From NCBI RefSeq assembly GCF_000715075.1, contig NC_134095.1, positions 10,216,722-10,280,721 of the forward strand: 64,000 nucleotides of DNA, written 5' to 3'. How positions within the stretch are numbered: position 1 is the stretch's first letter; each line of letters opens with the position of its first letter. Of this stretch, positions 22,729-33,435 are shown piece after piece. This DNA is from Nicotiana tabacum (taxonomy: Eukaryota; Streptophyta; Magnoliopsida; Solanales; Solanaceae). The notes under the pieces were generated by a model, which was not told the DNA's origin, did not search any database, and saw only the letters and a list, made by a program, of their open reading frames with translations. The position numbers and the translations under genes were made by a program.

Positions 22729-22976
22729 TATAATAAAATAAAAGTAATGCAGTAAAATGTAAATAAGAAGAGATAGAAAGAAGGGAGAAGTGTTTTCTTC
22801 TTTCACTTTGGTGTATTTTTCCATTGCAATTACATGGCCTTCTATAGGCATAAAAAGTAAAGATGATGGACATAAAGTAGGAAATTTAATCTTTAAGTTA
22901 TTCACAACATGGGCATCCAATGTAGCATCCAATGTAGCATCCAAAGTAGTATCCAATGTACAAACTATTCATAACA
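22729..22976 (-). mobile_element. CO 5' LTR
   Basis: The 248-bp partner of 16983-17212 carries one more copy of the ATCCAATGTAGC unit. Sense start TGTTATGAATAG lies at its right edge. GGGTA follows at 22977-22981. Confidence 0.92.
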
Positions 22977-22981
22977 GGGTA

Positions 22982-23382
22982 CACATAGTAATCATGAAGT
23001 TGCAACCAAAAAAGGAGGGGGGAAAACGTCAATTAAGTAATCAGAATAGGATTAAACCACATAAGTCCTAAAAGTATGATGATCCTACATGATATCATTG
23101 GAACTTATGAGGTGCCATTACTCACTTTATTAGTGCCACCTTTGCAAAATAAATTTAGTTCATCCATATATACAAACACGGACAGATATCATTGTTTAAT
23201 TAATTTTCGTTTTTTTTAATATTAGCTGAAGATTGGGATAAGATTCACATTAAAATGAAATAACTAAAAAGAAGAAAATCATCGAGCTGAATATTGGACA
23301 TATTAGAACTGTTATCATTTGAACATTACTTGTTGCATTTATTTTGTGTTCAACACAATATTAACAACATACCTACAACATA
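22982..23382. other. AT-rich spacer, right flank of the copia insertion
   Basis: I see no coding or RNA gene. Short A/T runs are present. The stretch ends at a TA dinucleotide (23381-23382) that starts the MITE. Confidence 0.55.
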
Positions 23383-23644
23383 GCCCTTCCGTTCACTTTT
23401 ACTTAACATGTATATTAAAAATAAATTTTTATTTTTACTTGGCACTTTATGAAATATCAAAAGAAGATAAAAAAAAATTCTCTGTTATACCCACAATATT
23501 TATTACTCATTTCAAATCATTTTCTCAAATACAGTAAAATATGCATCAATTAATATGGGTATCATGGTAAATTATGCACTTCATTTATTATTCTTAAGGG
23601 GCGTGAAAAGTTAAAACGTGTCAAGTAAAAGTGAACGAAAGGAG
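23383..23644. mobile_element. Stowaway-like MITE
   Basis: The 262-bp AT-rich element has terminal inverted repeats of about 28 bp. The left end includes CTTCCGTTCACTTTTACTT and the right end includes AAGTAAAAGTGAACGAAAGG, its near-perfect complement. It is flanked by TA on the left (23381-23382). On the right, TA lies just beyond the retroelement inserted at its end (28314-28315). The TA target and the CTYCGTTCACTTTTACTT type of end fit Stowaway (Tc1/mariner-derived) MITEs. It encodes no transposase. Confidence 0.8.
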
Positions 23645-24334
23645 TGTATAGGTCCAAATTTGACGACTCGGCGGTAACGGATAAGGCAACGGACGGGGTC
23701 AACCATGAGATAATGATTGAAGATTGCTCTCTCAAAGGTTGGCGCCAAAAGTGGGCAGCCGAGGTGAGAAAATAACGGTAGCATAGGTCCAGAGGTAGAT
23801 TTAAAGAATATTCTTTTGAATATTCTTTATGCTGTACTTTTTAGGGTTTTGGGGCCTTATAAATAAGAAGAGGCAGAAAATAAAAAGGGGATCTTCTTCA
23901 CTCTCTTAATAAGAACACATTGTAAAGGCTGACAAAAGAGAATATCCAAAAGTTGTCTTGTTTGTTGATAATATTATTGAAGCACACGTTGTTCAATCTT
24001 TATCCATAGATCCAAAGATTCCACACCCCTCCTAACTTTTCACTTTTCGATGTCGCTGCAGAGAAAAGGAACATCTCAATCATATAATAATTGGATGGTG
24101 GATCTTTTCTTATTACATTCATTGCCATTATTTGCATTTATTACATATTCATGCTGTCATATTTATTGTCAATCATTGAGTATTAAATCCATTATTTATT
24201 GCTCTTGAGCACTACTCGTCTCACGAGTATTCCATTTTATTTGGTCTAGAATGTATTAAGTTCAACTAAGATTCGCCCTTTAATTCATCGTTAATTGGTA
24301 TAGTAAAAAGGTTTAACACTTTCTTGCTCAAACA
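23645..24334 (+). mobile_element. GB 5' LTR
   Basis: It begins TGTATAGGTCC and ends GCTCAAACA. A TATA box (TTATAAATA, 23857-23865) lies in GGGCCTTATAAAT context. It is about 90 percent or more similar by eye to 27730-28308. Confidence 0.92.
23857..23865 (+). promoter_or_regulatory. TATA box of the GB LTR
   Basis: TTATAAATA is preceded by GGGGCC and followed about 30 bp later by TCTTCTTCACTCTC, a plausible initiator region. The same arrangement is kept in the 3' LTR at 27833-27842. Confidence 0.6.
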
Positions 24335-24337
24335 ATT

Positions 24338-24355
24338 TGGTGCCGTCTGTGGGGA
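24338..24355 (+). other. GB primer binding site
   Basis: TGGTGCCGTCTGTGGGGA starts 3 bp after the LTR end. This is the standard location of the tRNA primer site. Confidence 0.75.
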
Positions 24356-24428
24356 GGTTTTAGTTGAAATTTTAGTTCCTTCTAGATCATAAAAAAGACA
24401 GCCTTCTCTTCTTCGTTTGTACAAACTA

Positions 24429-25960
24429 ATGATGGCAGGAAAAGGAGAGGCAAGACAGAAAGCAATAGCAGGTGTCACCACTAATATTTTGAACACCATC
24501 AACGAGGATGACAGGGAAAATAACGAGAATGTGAAACAGGGCGCTACGCTCAGGCGGAGTGACACACCTCCTCCTCATGAAAGTGTAACCGCTTCACACG
24601 AGAGAAGAGCGTCAACGTCCATGGTTGAAGAAGCACCGCTAGCAGTGAGAAAATTATTGGAAGAATGGCTGACGAGTACTCTGAACAACATACTCTACAA
24701 ACCCATTCAAAGGGAGAATAGAAACATTGCACAAGCAGACATCACAACGATCACTGGCGAACAGTCCACCCCCCAAACAGGTAATACGTACACCACTATT
24801 GATGCAAGTAATGACGCACTGACAACCAATTTGAAGAAAATGGAAGAAATGAAAAACAAAAACAAGGCGTTTCGCGAACATATGAGGGAGCATCAAGAAA
24901 GGGTTGACAAGATACCGGGTGCCCCAAAGTTGCTACCAAAACGAGACATTGATCAATCATATGGCAAGGAAGCGGCTCCACATGCCATTCCCAAGACCTT
25001 CAAAATGCCACCGTACTTGAAGATATACGATTGTACTACAGACTCGAAGATCACATCATCTATTACGTCACAGCCGTGAAGGGAAATGACCTTTCGAAGG
25101 AGCAAGTACCATCAGTGTTACTAAAAAAGTTCGGCAAAACCCTAATGGGGGGAGCCTTAACCTGGTATTCACAACTGCCGACACGGTCAATAACAACGTT
25201 TGAGGAAATGGCCGACAAGTTCATTACCGCCCATGTTGGGGCTAAAAAGGTGGAGGCCAAAGTAAACAATATATTCGCCGTTAGGCAATCGCCTGGAGAG
25301 GGGCTCAGGGACTTCCTCGTTTAACATGATGAAAATAAGCCTACCCAATATATCAGAAGGGATGGAGGTAGCAGCTTTCAAGAACGGGTTGAACAGGCAC
25401 TGGTCGAGAGCAACCAAAAAGTTAGTAAGCAGGCTCATGAAATACCCTCCCTCCATTTGGGAAGAAATCCACAATGCCTATAGTGCCGAGATGAAAGCCG
25501 ACAAGGATGACCTTAACAGTCTGACCCAACGGTTGACGTCAGTTCAAACGGAGTCAAGAAAAGATCGTCGTAACGACGGTCGAAGAGATCAGTCAGGCTC
25601 CCATCTCAACCGAGAAAAATACCAACCCTACGTCAGAGCAGCCATCCCATCGTCCCCTCGACATGCGGAAGGGTCGTCCAAGGCACATACAGGGACTCAG
25701 CATAACGAAAGAGATATGCCTCCACTCTTATCTGCTCACAATTTGTGTTTCCCCTTCAAAAATAGTGTACGCACTAGAGAAGCTTGGCACAAAGTTGAAG
25801 TGGCCGCAAAAGATAAATTCCAACCCCAGTACCCGAAAGTTAAACATCCTTTATGAATTTCATCAGGAGCGGGGTCATAAAACCGAGGACTGCATAGCTC
25901 TACGGCAAGAGCTAGTGAACATGCTAAACCAAAGACACCTCAGGGAGCTAATGAGCGACT
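24429..25960 (+). pseudogene. GB gag
   Basis: The ATG at 24429 (MMAGKGEARQ) starts a hydrophilic N-terminus, followed by the capsid region MPPYLKIYDCTTD. A 1-nt deletion near 25045 moves the frame to DHIIYYVTAVKGNDL, FGKTLMGGALTWYSQLP and SPGEGLRDFLV, which ends in TAA (25322-25324). A further frame (25326 on) reads SLPNISEGMEVAAFKNGLN, YPPSIWEEIHNAY and a basic RKDRRNDGRRD tract. The zinc-like tail appears as LYEFHQERGHKTEDC (about 25850-25893), with Y where a Cys is expected (inference). Several shifts mean no functional gag. Confidence 0.82.
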
Positions 25961-26500
25961 ATGGACAAGGTAACTTCGTTCGCGGACATGAACAACACCG
26001 GGGACCTCCAAAGCCACCATCCCCTGCCCGTACCATCCAAATGATCATCACCGAAGGTGATGAAGCAGCGATCAACCATGTGAAATTCTCCATCACACAC
26101 AAATTGAATCGATCGATCACCCACGAACGGTACAATGACCTCGAAGACAGTATCATCTTCGATAAGTCAGATACCAAAGGTTTGGCTTTCCCTCATTTCA
26201 ATGCTCTTGTTATTATTTTACGTATTTCAAATACTGATATGAAAAGAATAATGGTAGACGACGTAAGCGGCGTGTGTATTATCCACCCTCGAGTTCTCAC
26301 ACAAATGAGACTCGAAGAAAGATAGTATCACGCTGCATAACACTAACAGGTTTTAACAATGTAGTTGAGCGAACCTCTGGGGAGATAACGCTACCCGTTC
26401 TGGATGGGGGCATCACCCTAGAAACAACGTTCCATGTCATGAACCAAGACACGACTTACAATGCCATTATATGGCAGCCCTAGATACACGCCATAAGGGC
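25961..26500 (+). pseudogene. GB aspartic protease
   Basis: In the sense frames the stretch reads SITHERYNDLEDSIIFDKSDTKGLAFPHFNALVI, then RIMVDDVSGVCIIHPRVL. That is the protease active site, with VDDVSG in place of the D[ST]G or DGSS form. It continues in another frame as RCITLTGFNNVVERTSGEITLPVL and NAIIWQP (where IGRPW is usual). The protease is therefore split by a frameshift near 26275-26325 and altered at its active site. Confidence 0.75.
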
Positions 26501-27729
26501 CATCCCATCAAGTTTGTATCAAGTGATCAAGTTCCCTACTCCATGGGGAATATTCAACATCCGAGGTGAACAATGCACCGCCCAAGAATGCTATCGTATC
26601 GCCCAGGATTGCACATACACTCAATAGCTAAAGGGAACAGACTCAAAAGTATATCAATTACCAAAGTCGGGGACCGAACTCCATGCACAAATAGACGTCA
26701 CCAGGGACCCCGACATCGTGGAAGTTGCTGAGTCGACGGTAGAAGACCTCAATCTAATCCAATTGGACAGCAGTGACAGTAACAAAAAGTCTTACATCGG
26801 ATATAAACTTTCAGAACCAGATATATTACATAAGCTTTTAATTGACAATGCCGATTTGTTCACCTTCTCCCATGCAGATATACCTACTAGTGCGGTAAAT
26901 AAGAAGAAACTTCAATGCCGCAATCAACGAGGCCGTCAGTGATGAAGTAGTTAAGCTACTTGCTAACGGTTCCATCCGGGAATCAAAATACCCCCAATGG
27001 GTCGCCAATGTGGTCATGGTAAAAAAGAAAAACGAGAAATGGCGGATGTGCGTGGATTTCACAGACCTAAACAAAGCCTGCCCAAAAGACTCCTTCCCAT
27101 TGCCTCACATCGACCAGCTCATCAACGCAACCGAAAGACACAAATTGTTAAGCTTCTTGGATGCCTACTCAGGTTACAACCAAATCCTCGTGGAGGAGGA
27201 GGACCAAGAAAAAACTTCCTTCATCACCCATCAGGGGACATACTATTACAGAGTCATGCCATTCGGGTTGAAGAACGCAGGGGCAACATATCAGAGGTCG
27301 GTCACCAAGATGTTCAAGGATCAACTCAGAAAAACAAGGAAAGTTTACATCGACGACACATTGGTCAAATAAAAAAGGAAAGAAGACCACATCGACCACT
27401 TGAAAGAAGCCTTTAGTATATTAAGGCAGTACGACATGAAACTGAACCCCAAAAAATGTGCCTTAGGCGTAACCTCGGGCAAATTCCTCGGTTTCTTAGT
27501 GTCACAAAGAGACATCAAAGTCAATCCAGATCAAATCAGAGCCATGATGGGATACCTGAAGTGTTAACCAGCAGGAAACAGGTGCAAAAACTGATTGGCC
27601 ATATAGCCATCTTATCGAGGTTCATCTCACAGTCATCCAACAGGTGCCACAAATTCTTCAACGTGTTGAAAAAAGATAATAGGCTCCAGTGGAATTCAGA
27701 ATGCATCAAGGCCTTGAGGGAACTAAAAT
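26501..27729 (+). pseudogene. GB reverse transcriptase, truncated
   Basis: Spacer sequence up to 26942 leads to the RT. NEKWRMCVDFTDLNKACPKDSFPLPHIDQLI, LSFLDAYSGYNQI, VMPFGLKNAGATYQR and VYIDDTLVK are present, with the active site YIDD. A TAA (27370-27372) follows directly after LVK. In the same frame HIDHLKEAFSILRQYDMKLNPKKC continues to a frameshift near 27560. A last segment (KQVQKLIGHIAILSRFISQSSNRCHKFFNVLKKDN) ends at ALRELKW. From here coding similarity stops and LTR sequence begins, so RNase H and integrase are deleted. Confidence 0.85.
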
Positions 27730-28308
27730 GGGCAACCTAGGTGAGAAAATAACGGTAGCATAGGTCCAAAGGTAGATGTAAAGAATATTCCTTTGGATAT
27801 TCTTTATGTTGTACTTTTTAGGGTTTTTGGGCCTTATAAATAGGAAGAGACAGAAAAAAGGGGATCTTCTTCACTCTCTTTGATAAGAACACATTGTAAA
27901 GGCTGGCAAAAGAGAATATCCAAAAGTTGTCTTATTCGTTGATAATATTATTGAAGCACACGTTGTTCAACCTTTATCCATAGATCCAAAGATTTCACAC
28001 CCCTCCTAACTTCTCACTTTTCCACGTCGCTGACAGAGAAAAGGAACATCTCAATCATATAATAATTGAATGGTGGATCTTTTCTTATTACATTCATTGT
28101 CATTATTTGTATTTATTACATATTCATGCTATCATATTTATTGTTAATCATAGAGTATAAATCCATTATTTATTGCTCTTGAGTACTACTCTTCTCACGA
28201 GTATTCCATTTTATTTGGTCTAGAATTTATTAAGTTCGGCTAAGATTCGCCCTTTAATTCATCGTTAATTGGTATAATAAAAAAGTGTCGCACTTTTTTG
28301 CTCAAACA
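27730..28308 (+). mobile_element. GB 3' LTR, 5'-truncated
   Basis: It matches the 5' LTR from 23753 to its end. The join with the RT remnant lies in GGGCAACC, which resembles GGGCAGCC at the same place of the 5' LTR (23753-23760). About 108 bp of LTR start and the polypurine tract are missing. The LTR ends GCTCAAACA, followed by AGGAG. Confidence 0.9.
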
Positions 28309-29465
28309 AGGAGTATAATAGTTAAACAAAACATGAATTTAACCAAGTGAGAGGGATGATAACAACTTAGGTAATTGGTGTAATATAGCTTCAGACTATA
28401 AATAGCATTCCAACTCAATCATACGTGCTAGCTAAATGCAACTTCATAATTGAAGGATTTAAAATTTGTACATGCATACATAATTTTTTACACTAAGATC
28501 ACACAAACATATATATGAGTAATACTCCATATAGGTTAAATGGGTCTTAAGTTTTTGGATTCAAAAGTGTATAATATGACATGCTACTTAAGACGTGCAA
28601 AAATTTCAATCGAATATATACATTTCTATTGTGAGTATTTAAAAAAAAAAAACTAATCAAATTAAAGTTGAAACAAAATAATCATGGATTTGTGAATGAT
28701 CTTACATTTAATTAAAATTTTAAAATGTGTATGGGTATGGGGATAGTTCGACTTAGAAAATGTAAATTTAAGCATGGAGTATTGAATAATTTTGGTAGTT
28801 TAACCTCTACATCATTAGTATCAAAATTAGCAGTTCATTTTTATTCTGCATAAAAATAATACATAAATTCTTTGAAAATTATGCAAATTAATATATGTTA
28901 TTAAGAAAAGAAATATAATAAATAACAAGGTGAAAAACGACATAACCAACCAGATAATGTTGAATTAATAATTCCATTTTTTTTTTATGCGTGTAGTGCT
29001 CCTCTATATTTTGCATATTGGAGTAGTATTTCTTTTACTTCTCCATACAAAATTTGCCTCAACAGTTTTCTTCAAGAGTAAGATGGTGTATTCACATGTC
29101 TTGTCTTAAGCATCCTATGCGTATTGCTTGCTATTTAGACTCGTGCAACAAGCAAATTGATCTTTTGATTACCCCCAGTGTCCTACTTGTAGATGAGACG
29201 TTTTTGATATGCTGATATTTCTCATGAGATCATTTCAATCACCCACCAGCTTCAGTTGACAGTCACGCTGCGGTGTCTTCACACTGGCATGTGCATGCTA
29301 TTAACCAGTTGTGGTCCAACTGTTGTGACTATTAGTTGCGTGACAGTGGTGAGGTTGATGTGGTTAGACTCCCCAACCACCTAATATGCGCAAGGTGCTA
29401 TCTATAACTGAAATTGAAGGATTTTGAAGTTCTTTAAATTTGGTTTGGAGTAGGTTTTGGTGATA

Positions 29466-30790
29466 TGCATAGAGTACTTTTTGCAACCATTTTATCGCAC
29501 TTCTTTTAGGAAAATGTTCGATAGGTTAGGGAATAATGTAAGGGTGACGATTTTTTATTTTTTTTTGAAGCATTGAGGCTTGTGGAGATTTTAATGTCAA
29601 AATGAATCTCAAGGTGCTTTTAAATCTCGTAATGAAAATTTCATCAATTACTTTTGTCATGCATCTTTTAGTGCTGAAACTCAGCTTTGAAAGGTAATCA
29701 TTACTATTTGGTTGCTAATTTTTGTTTTTCTAATAATATGGGAATTTAATGAGATATAATATGTATAATGCAGTATAATCTTGATAAATTGAGATCCAGT
29801 TTTAATCATCATGAGAGTGCATATTTGGGACAAAATGCTTATACAGAGGAATAATTTGTGGAATTCAAATCAATGGTGCACCTATTATTAATGACGGCTA
29901 AATAAAATTAGTAGCTTAAAGTCACATTTAAATAAAAAAATTTTACTTGTTATGTATTTTTTATTTATACTGCCGTACTATTACAAGATATATGCCTTTA
30001 AAATCACAACAAACATATGATAGTAATATTAAATTTATATTGTGAAGGATTAATTCAAGTTAGTAAGATATTAACCATTTGTTTGCAATATGTTACCTTG
30101 GATCTTGTTATAATAAATATTACAAACTGAAATTGACGGAAAGGTTTTTTCCTTGTTATGTATTTTTTATTTATACTGCAGTAGTTTTACAAGATATAAG
30201 CCTTTGAAATCACAACAAACATATGATAGTAATATTAAATTTATATTGTGAAGGATTAATTCAAGTTAGTAAGATATTAGCCATTTGTTTGCAATATGTT
30301 ACCTTGAACCTTGTTATAATAAATATTACCAATAAGAAGATTTTAGTAATTTAATTTAGAGTTCTAAAATATTTCTATTGTTACAAAGTAGATAGTCTTT
30401 CTATCTTTCTAAATAAAGATTTTAAACTGATATTTTTTACAAAATTCTAATAGCTAAGCCAAAACAACATTAAAAATGTATTAAATATTTTTGGGTCCTC
30501 AAAAGTTGGGTTGGGGGGGGGGGGGGCTAAAATATACCCTTTAGCCTCCCTGCATAGAGTACTTTTTGCAACCATTTTAGAGCACTTCGTTTGGAAAAAT
30601 ATTTGATAGGATAGTGAATAATGTAAGGGTGACAATTATTTTTTTTTGAAGCATTGAGGTTAGTGGAGATTTTAATGTCAAAATGAATCTCAAGTTGTTT
30701 TCAAATTTCGTAATGAACACTTCATCAATTACTTTTGTCATGCATCTCTTAGTGCTGAAACTCTGGTTTGAAAGGTAATCATCACTATTT
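29466..30790 (+). repeat. ~240-bp direct repeat, copies 1085 bp apart
   Basis: Copy 1 (29466-29712) and copy 2 (30551-30790) both start GCATAGAGTACTTTTTGCAA. They share ATTGAGG..TGGAGATTTTAATGTC, CATCAATTACTTTTGTCATGC and TTTGAAAGGTAATCA. They are diverged by point changes and small indels. The second copy ends at the GC LTR. They lack TG/CA ends and do not look like LTRs, so a segmental duplication is the simplest reading. Confidence 0.8.
29946..30330 (+). repeat. ~179-bp direct repeat, offset 206 bp
   Basis: Copy 1 (29946-30124) and copy 2 (30152-30330) are nearly identical over CTTGTTATGTATTTTTTATT, CACAACAAACATATGATAGT and GTTACCTTG. The higher identity than in the 240-bp pair suggests a more recent tandem duplication with 27 bp of spacer. 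Confidence 0.85.
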
Positions 30791-30791
30791 G

Positions 30792-33435
30792 TGTCACGAT
30801 CTAATTTCATTATAGGTCATGATGGCGCCCAACACTGTTGTCAGGCAAGCCAACCCGAAGATATTAGTGAGTTCTCATTTATTTTACCAAAACAATTCTA
30901 GCATTTTCTTTTCCTTAACTTGAATTTAAAACAAGTGATAATTAGCAACTCATAATAATAGACAGAACCCAAAAGAATAGTCTACCATTGTGTGTGCCAG
31001 GAACTAGTGTCACAAGTATTAGGGCGACTAGTAGAATGTACAAAATATTACTATTGTACTGCCTGAAACAGGATACACAGTACATAAATATAACAAAAGA
31101 AGAGAGCTCCGGTGTGCTGCTGAACGACTTAGAAGGGGGCAGCTCACCGTGAGATCTCGACCAGGAATCACGAACGCGTGCCGGAGGGGTAACTAGATGC
31201 ACCTGCCTCAGGTCCTGTACAATTAAGTACAGAAGCGTAGTATGAGTACATAAATAATATGTACCCAGCAAGTATCTAGTCTAACCTTGAAGAAACAGTG
31301 ACGAGGGGTCGACTTGACAATTACTAAGGTCAATATCAATAATAATTAAAGAATATACTAAGCATGGATGACATGGACATAATGGCAAGCTCAGAATTTA
31401 AAGATTACAGTATATCAGTTTCAGTCATGTCTTATAATAGTTGCACTCCAAGGAATTTAACAGAGTAAGTCATAGATAAGATTTCACATAAATATTATGT
31501 GCACATTATGCCGAGGTCGTACGACCCGGTCCAACATAAAAGAAAATATGCAATGCCAGAGGGTCGAAAGGCGCGAACCATAGATGCATCTATTTCTATC
31601 GAGGCGATCGGCCCAATCCACAAATATCAATTATTATCAAGAAGCCACATAAAGGCGCATTCATAGTCAAATAAATTCATACAAGTTCTCAAGTAAGTGC
31701 ATACATTCGTTTATATTTATTTTCAATCCCTAACATGTCCAATGTGATCTCATTAGTATGTAAGAATATAAGCATTAGCAAGCATGGCATGATACATGTC
31801 CTAAACTATCCGGACAATTAGCATAATAGTAGCTACGCACAGACTCTCATCACCACGTACGTACGTAGACCTCCACAGACAATCATATACATTTATTAGA
31901 TTCACTTAGGAGTTTATTTCCCTCTTACGAGGTTAGAAAGGAGACTCACCACGCTCCAAAGCTTACTTCCAATATCAAAAGCGTGCTCAAACTCTCAATT
32001 TAGAGCCGAACGATCCAAAACTAATTAAACAAGGTAAGAACTAGTCAATACAAGCTCAAGAGTTCATATTCTAACAGTTAAAGTAATTCCCCAACCCTAA
32101 GCACAAGTTTCCTAAAATCCATCCCTGGGCCCACGTGCCCAGATTCCGGATATTTTTGAAGGAATTTGTTACCCATAACCTAAGGATCAAGAATATATGA
32201 TTTCTACTTTATTTCATAACAAATTTCGTGGTTAAATCTTGTTTTAATCAAAACCCTAAGTTTTACTCTAATCCCATGATTTTTCACTAATCTTTATGTG
32301 TTAATCTACCCAAAACCCAAGTATTAAATTCACATTAAGTAGAAATAACTTACTTCACAATACTAGGTTGAAATCCCCTCTTTGGAAGCTCCCAAATCGC
32401 CCAAACAATGATGTAAATATGTCAAAAATGACACACTCCCGTAGTAAATGAAGGCACTGCCTTCAGCGATTTCCGCACCTGCGGTTAGGGGACCGCTTCT
32501 GCAGTCTCGCTTTTGCGAGGGAAAGTCCGCATTTGCGGAGTTGGGATGGGCTGGCTAGGACCACTTCTGCGGTCTGGGAGCCGCTCCTGCGGGTCTGCTT
32601 CTGCGGAAAGGGAGCCGCATTTGCGGTTCCTGGGCTCCTCCCCCTTGGCCGCACCTGCGAGGGCTCGACCGCTTTTGTGGTCTCGCACTAGCGGCTACCA
32701 CCTGCAGGTGCGGTTATGACAGCAACCTGGAGCTTGAACTCCTTCCCAAGTTTTCCAACTTTACTCGAGCCTCGCCCGATTGTCGCTTGGGGGCCCCGGG
32801 CCCCACCCGAATATACCGACAAGTTTGAAATCATAAAATGGACTCGCTCGAACCCTCGGAATTCCCGAAACACCGCTAAATCTAAGAATCACCCCTAAAC
32901 CCAACTGAATCAAACTTATGAACTTCAAGTTCTTCAATTTACTTCCAATGCGACGAAACACGCTTACACTATTCAGATTGACACCAAATTTTGTGTTCAA
33001 GTCTTAAATGGAAATATGGAACTATTCTCGATCTTGGAACTCCATTCGGACCTTGATAACACAAAAACCCGCTCCAAACAAAATATTTAAGAACTTTAAA
33101 ATTTTTATGGAATCAACTTTCACTATTAGACGCCAAAATGTTCCCAGGTTATCCAAAACCCGATCCGAATATACGCCCAAGTCCGAAATCATCATACAAA
33201 CCTGTGGGAATCTTCAAATCCGGATTCTGAGGTCATTTACTCAAAATGTTGACCGAAGTCAAACTTGGCATTTTAAGCCGACCTTAAGGAACCAAGTATT
33301 CCGATTTCAACCGAAACTCTTCCAAGTCCCGAACCAACCATTCTTGCAAGTCATAAATCAGTAAAAGCAAGTACGGGAAGTCTTATATAGGGGAACATGG
33401 TTCTAAAAAGTAAAATGACCAGTCTGGTCGTTACA
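30792..33435 (-). mobile_element. GC 3' LTR
   Basis: The LTR is 2644 bp. The sense start is TGTAACGACCAGAC and the sense end GATCGTGACA. The purine-rich tract AAGAGGTGGAGAA immediately upstream in sense (33436-33448 on +) is the polypurine tract. The LTR contains a cluster of short palindromes, described separately. No 5' partner is visible. Confidence 0.88.
32473..32710. repeat. Array of short palindromes (CGC-N4-GCG type) in the GC LTR
   Basis: About a dozen motifs occur in 240 bp, most of them self-complementary. Perfect examples are CCGCACCTGCGG (32473), CTCGCTTTTGCGAG (32506), TCCGCATTTGCGGA (32526) and CACCTGCAGGTG (32699). Imperfect ones, with one mismatch or a GT pair, are GACCGCTTCTGCAGTC (32491), GACCACTTCTGCGGTC (32559) and GACCGCTTTTGTGGTC (32667). 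The arms differ from motif to motif but stay complementary within each. Confidence 0.85.

Larger units (their letters stand above)
16983..22976 (-). mobile_element. CO: Ty1/copia retrotransposon, complete ends, decayed coding
   Basis: The 5994-bp element is flanked by the 5-bp direct repeat GGGTA (16978-16982 and 22977-22981). Short LTRs of 230 and 248 bp bracket gag, integrase, RT and RNase H in copia order (integrase before RT). At least six in-frame stops, a 2-nt deletion and a mutated RT active site make it non-autonomous. Confidence 0.93.
23645..28308 (+). mobile_element. GB: Ty3/gypsy retrotransposon with internal deletion
   Basis: The 4664-bp element is flanked by AGGAG (23640-23644 and 28309-28313). 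The first copy of AGGAG is also the end of the MITE. It has a 690-bp 5' LTR, PBS, gag, protease and RT, then a 579-bp 3' LTR that lacks its first 108 bp. RNase H and integrase are absent. Confidence 0.92.
28314..30791. other. AT-rich intergenic DNA with two families of direct repeats
   Basis: No convincing gene is seen; the few short open frames are A/T-biased and unsupported. Two direct-repeat pairs are described separately. A run of 14 G (30513-30526) stands out. Part of the region may be old transposon debris that I cannot classify. Confidence 0.55.

Noticed and set aside
23319..23537. 72-residue frame in AT-rich DNA
   Set aside because: It runs across the MITE boundary and has A/T-biased composition only.
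24430..24732. Minus-strand frames over GB gag and similar antisense frames over other gag/pol regions
   Set aside because: They are shadows of the recognised gag/pol frames on the other strand.
29466..30790. Direct repeats as LTRs of a small retroelement
   Set aside because: There are no TG/CA ends, PBS, polypurine tract or target duplication.
32463..32719. Overlapping short frames over the palindrome array
   Set aside because: Repetitive GCG/CGC codons in both directions are a by-product of the palindromes.
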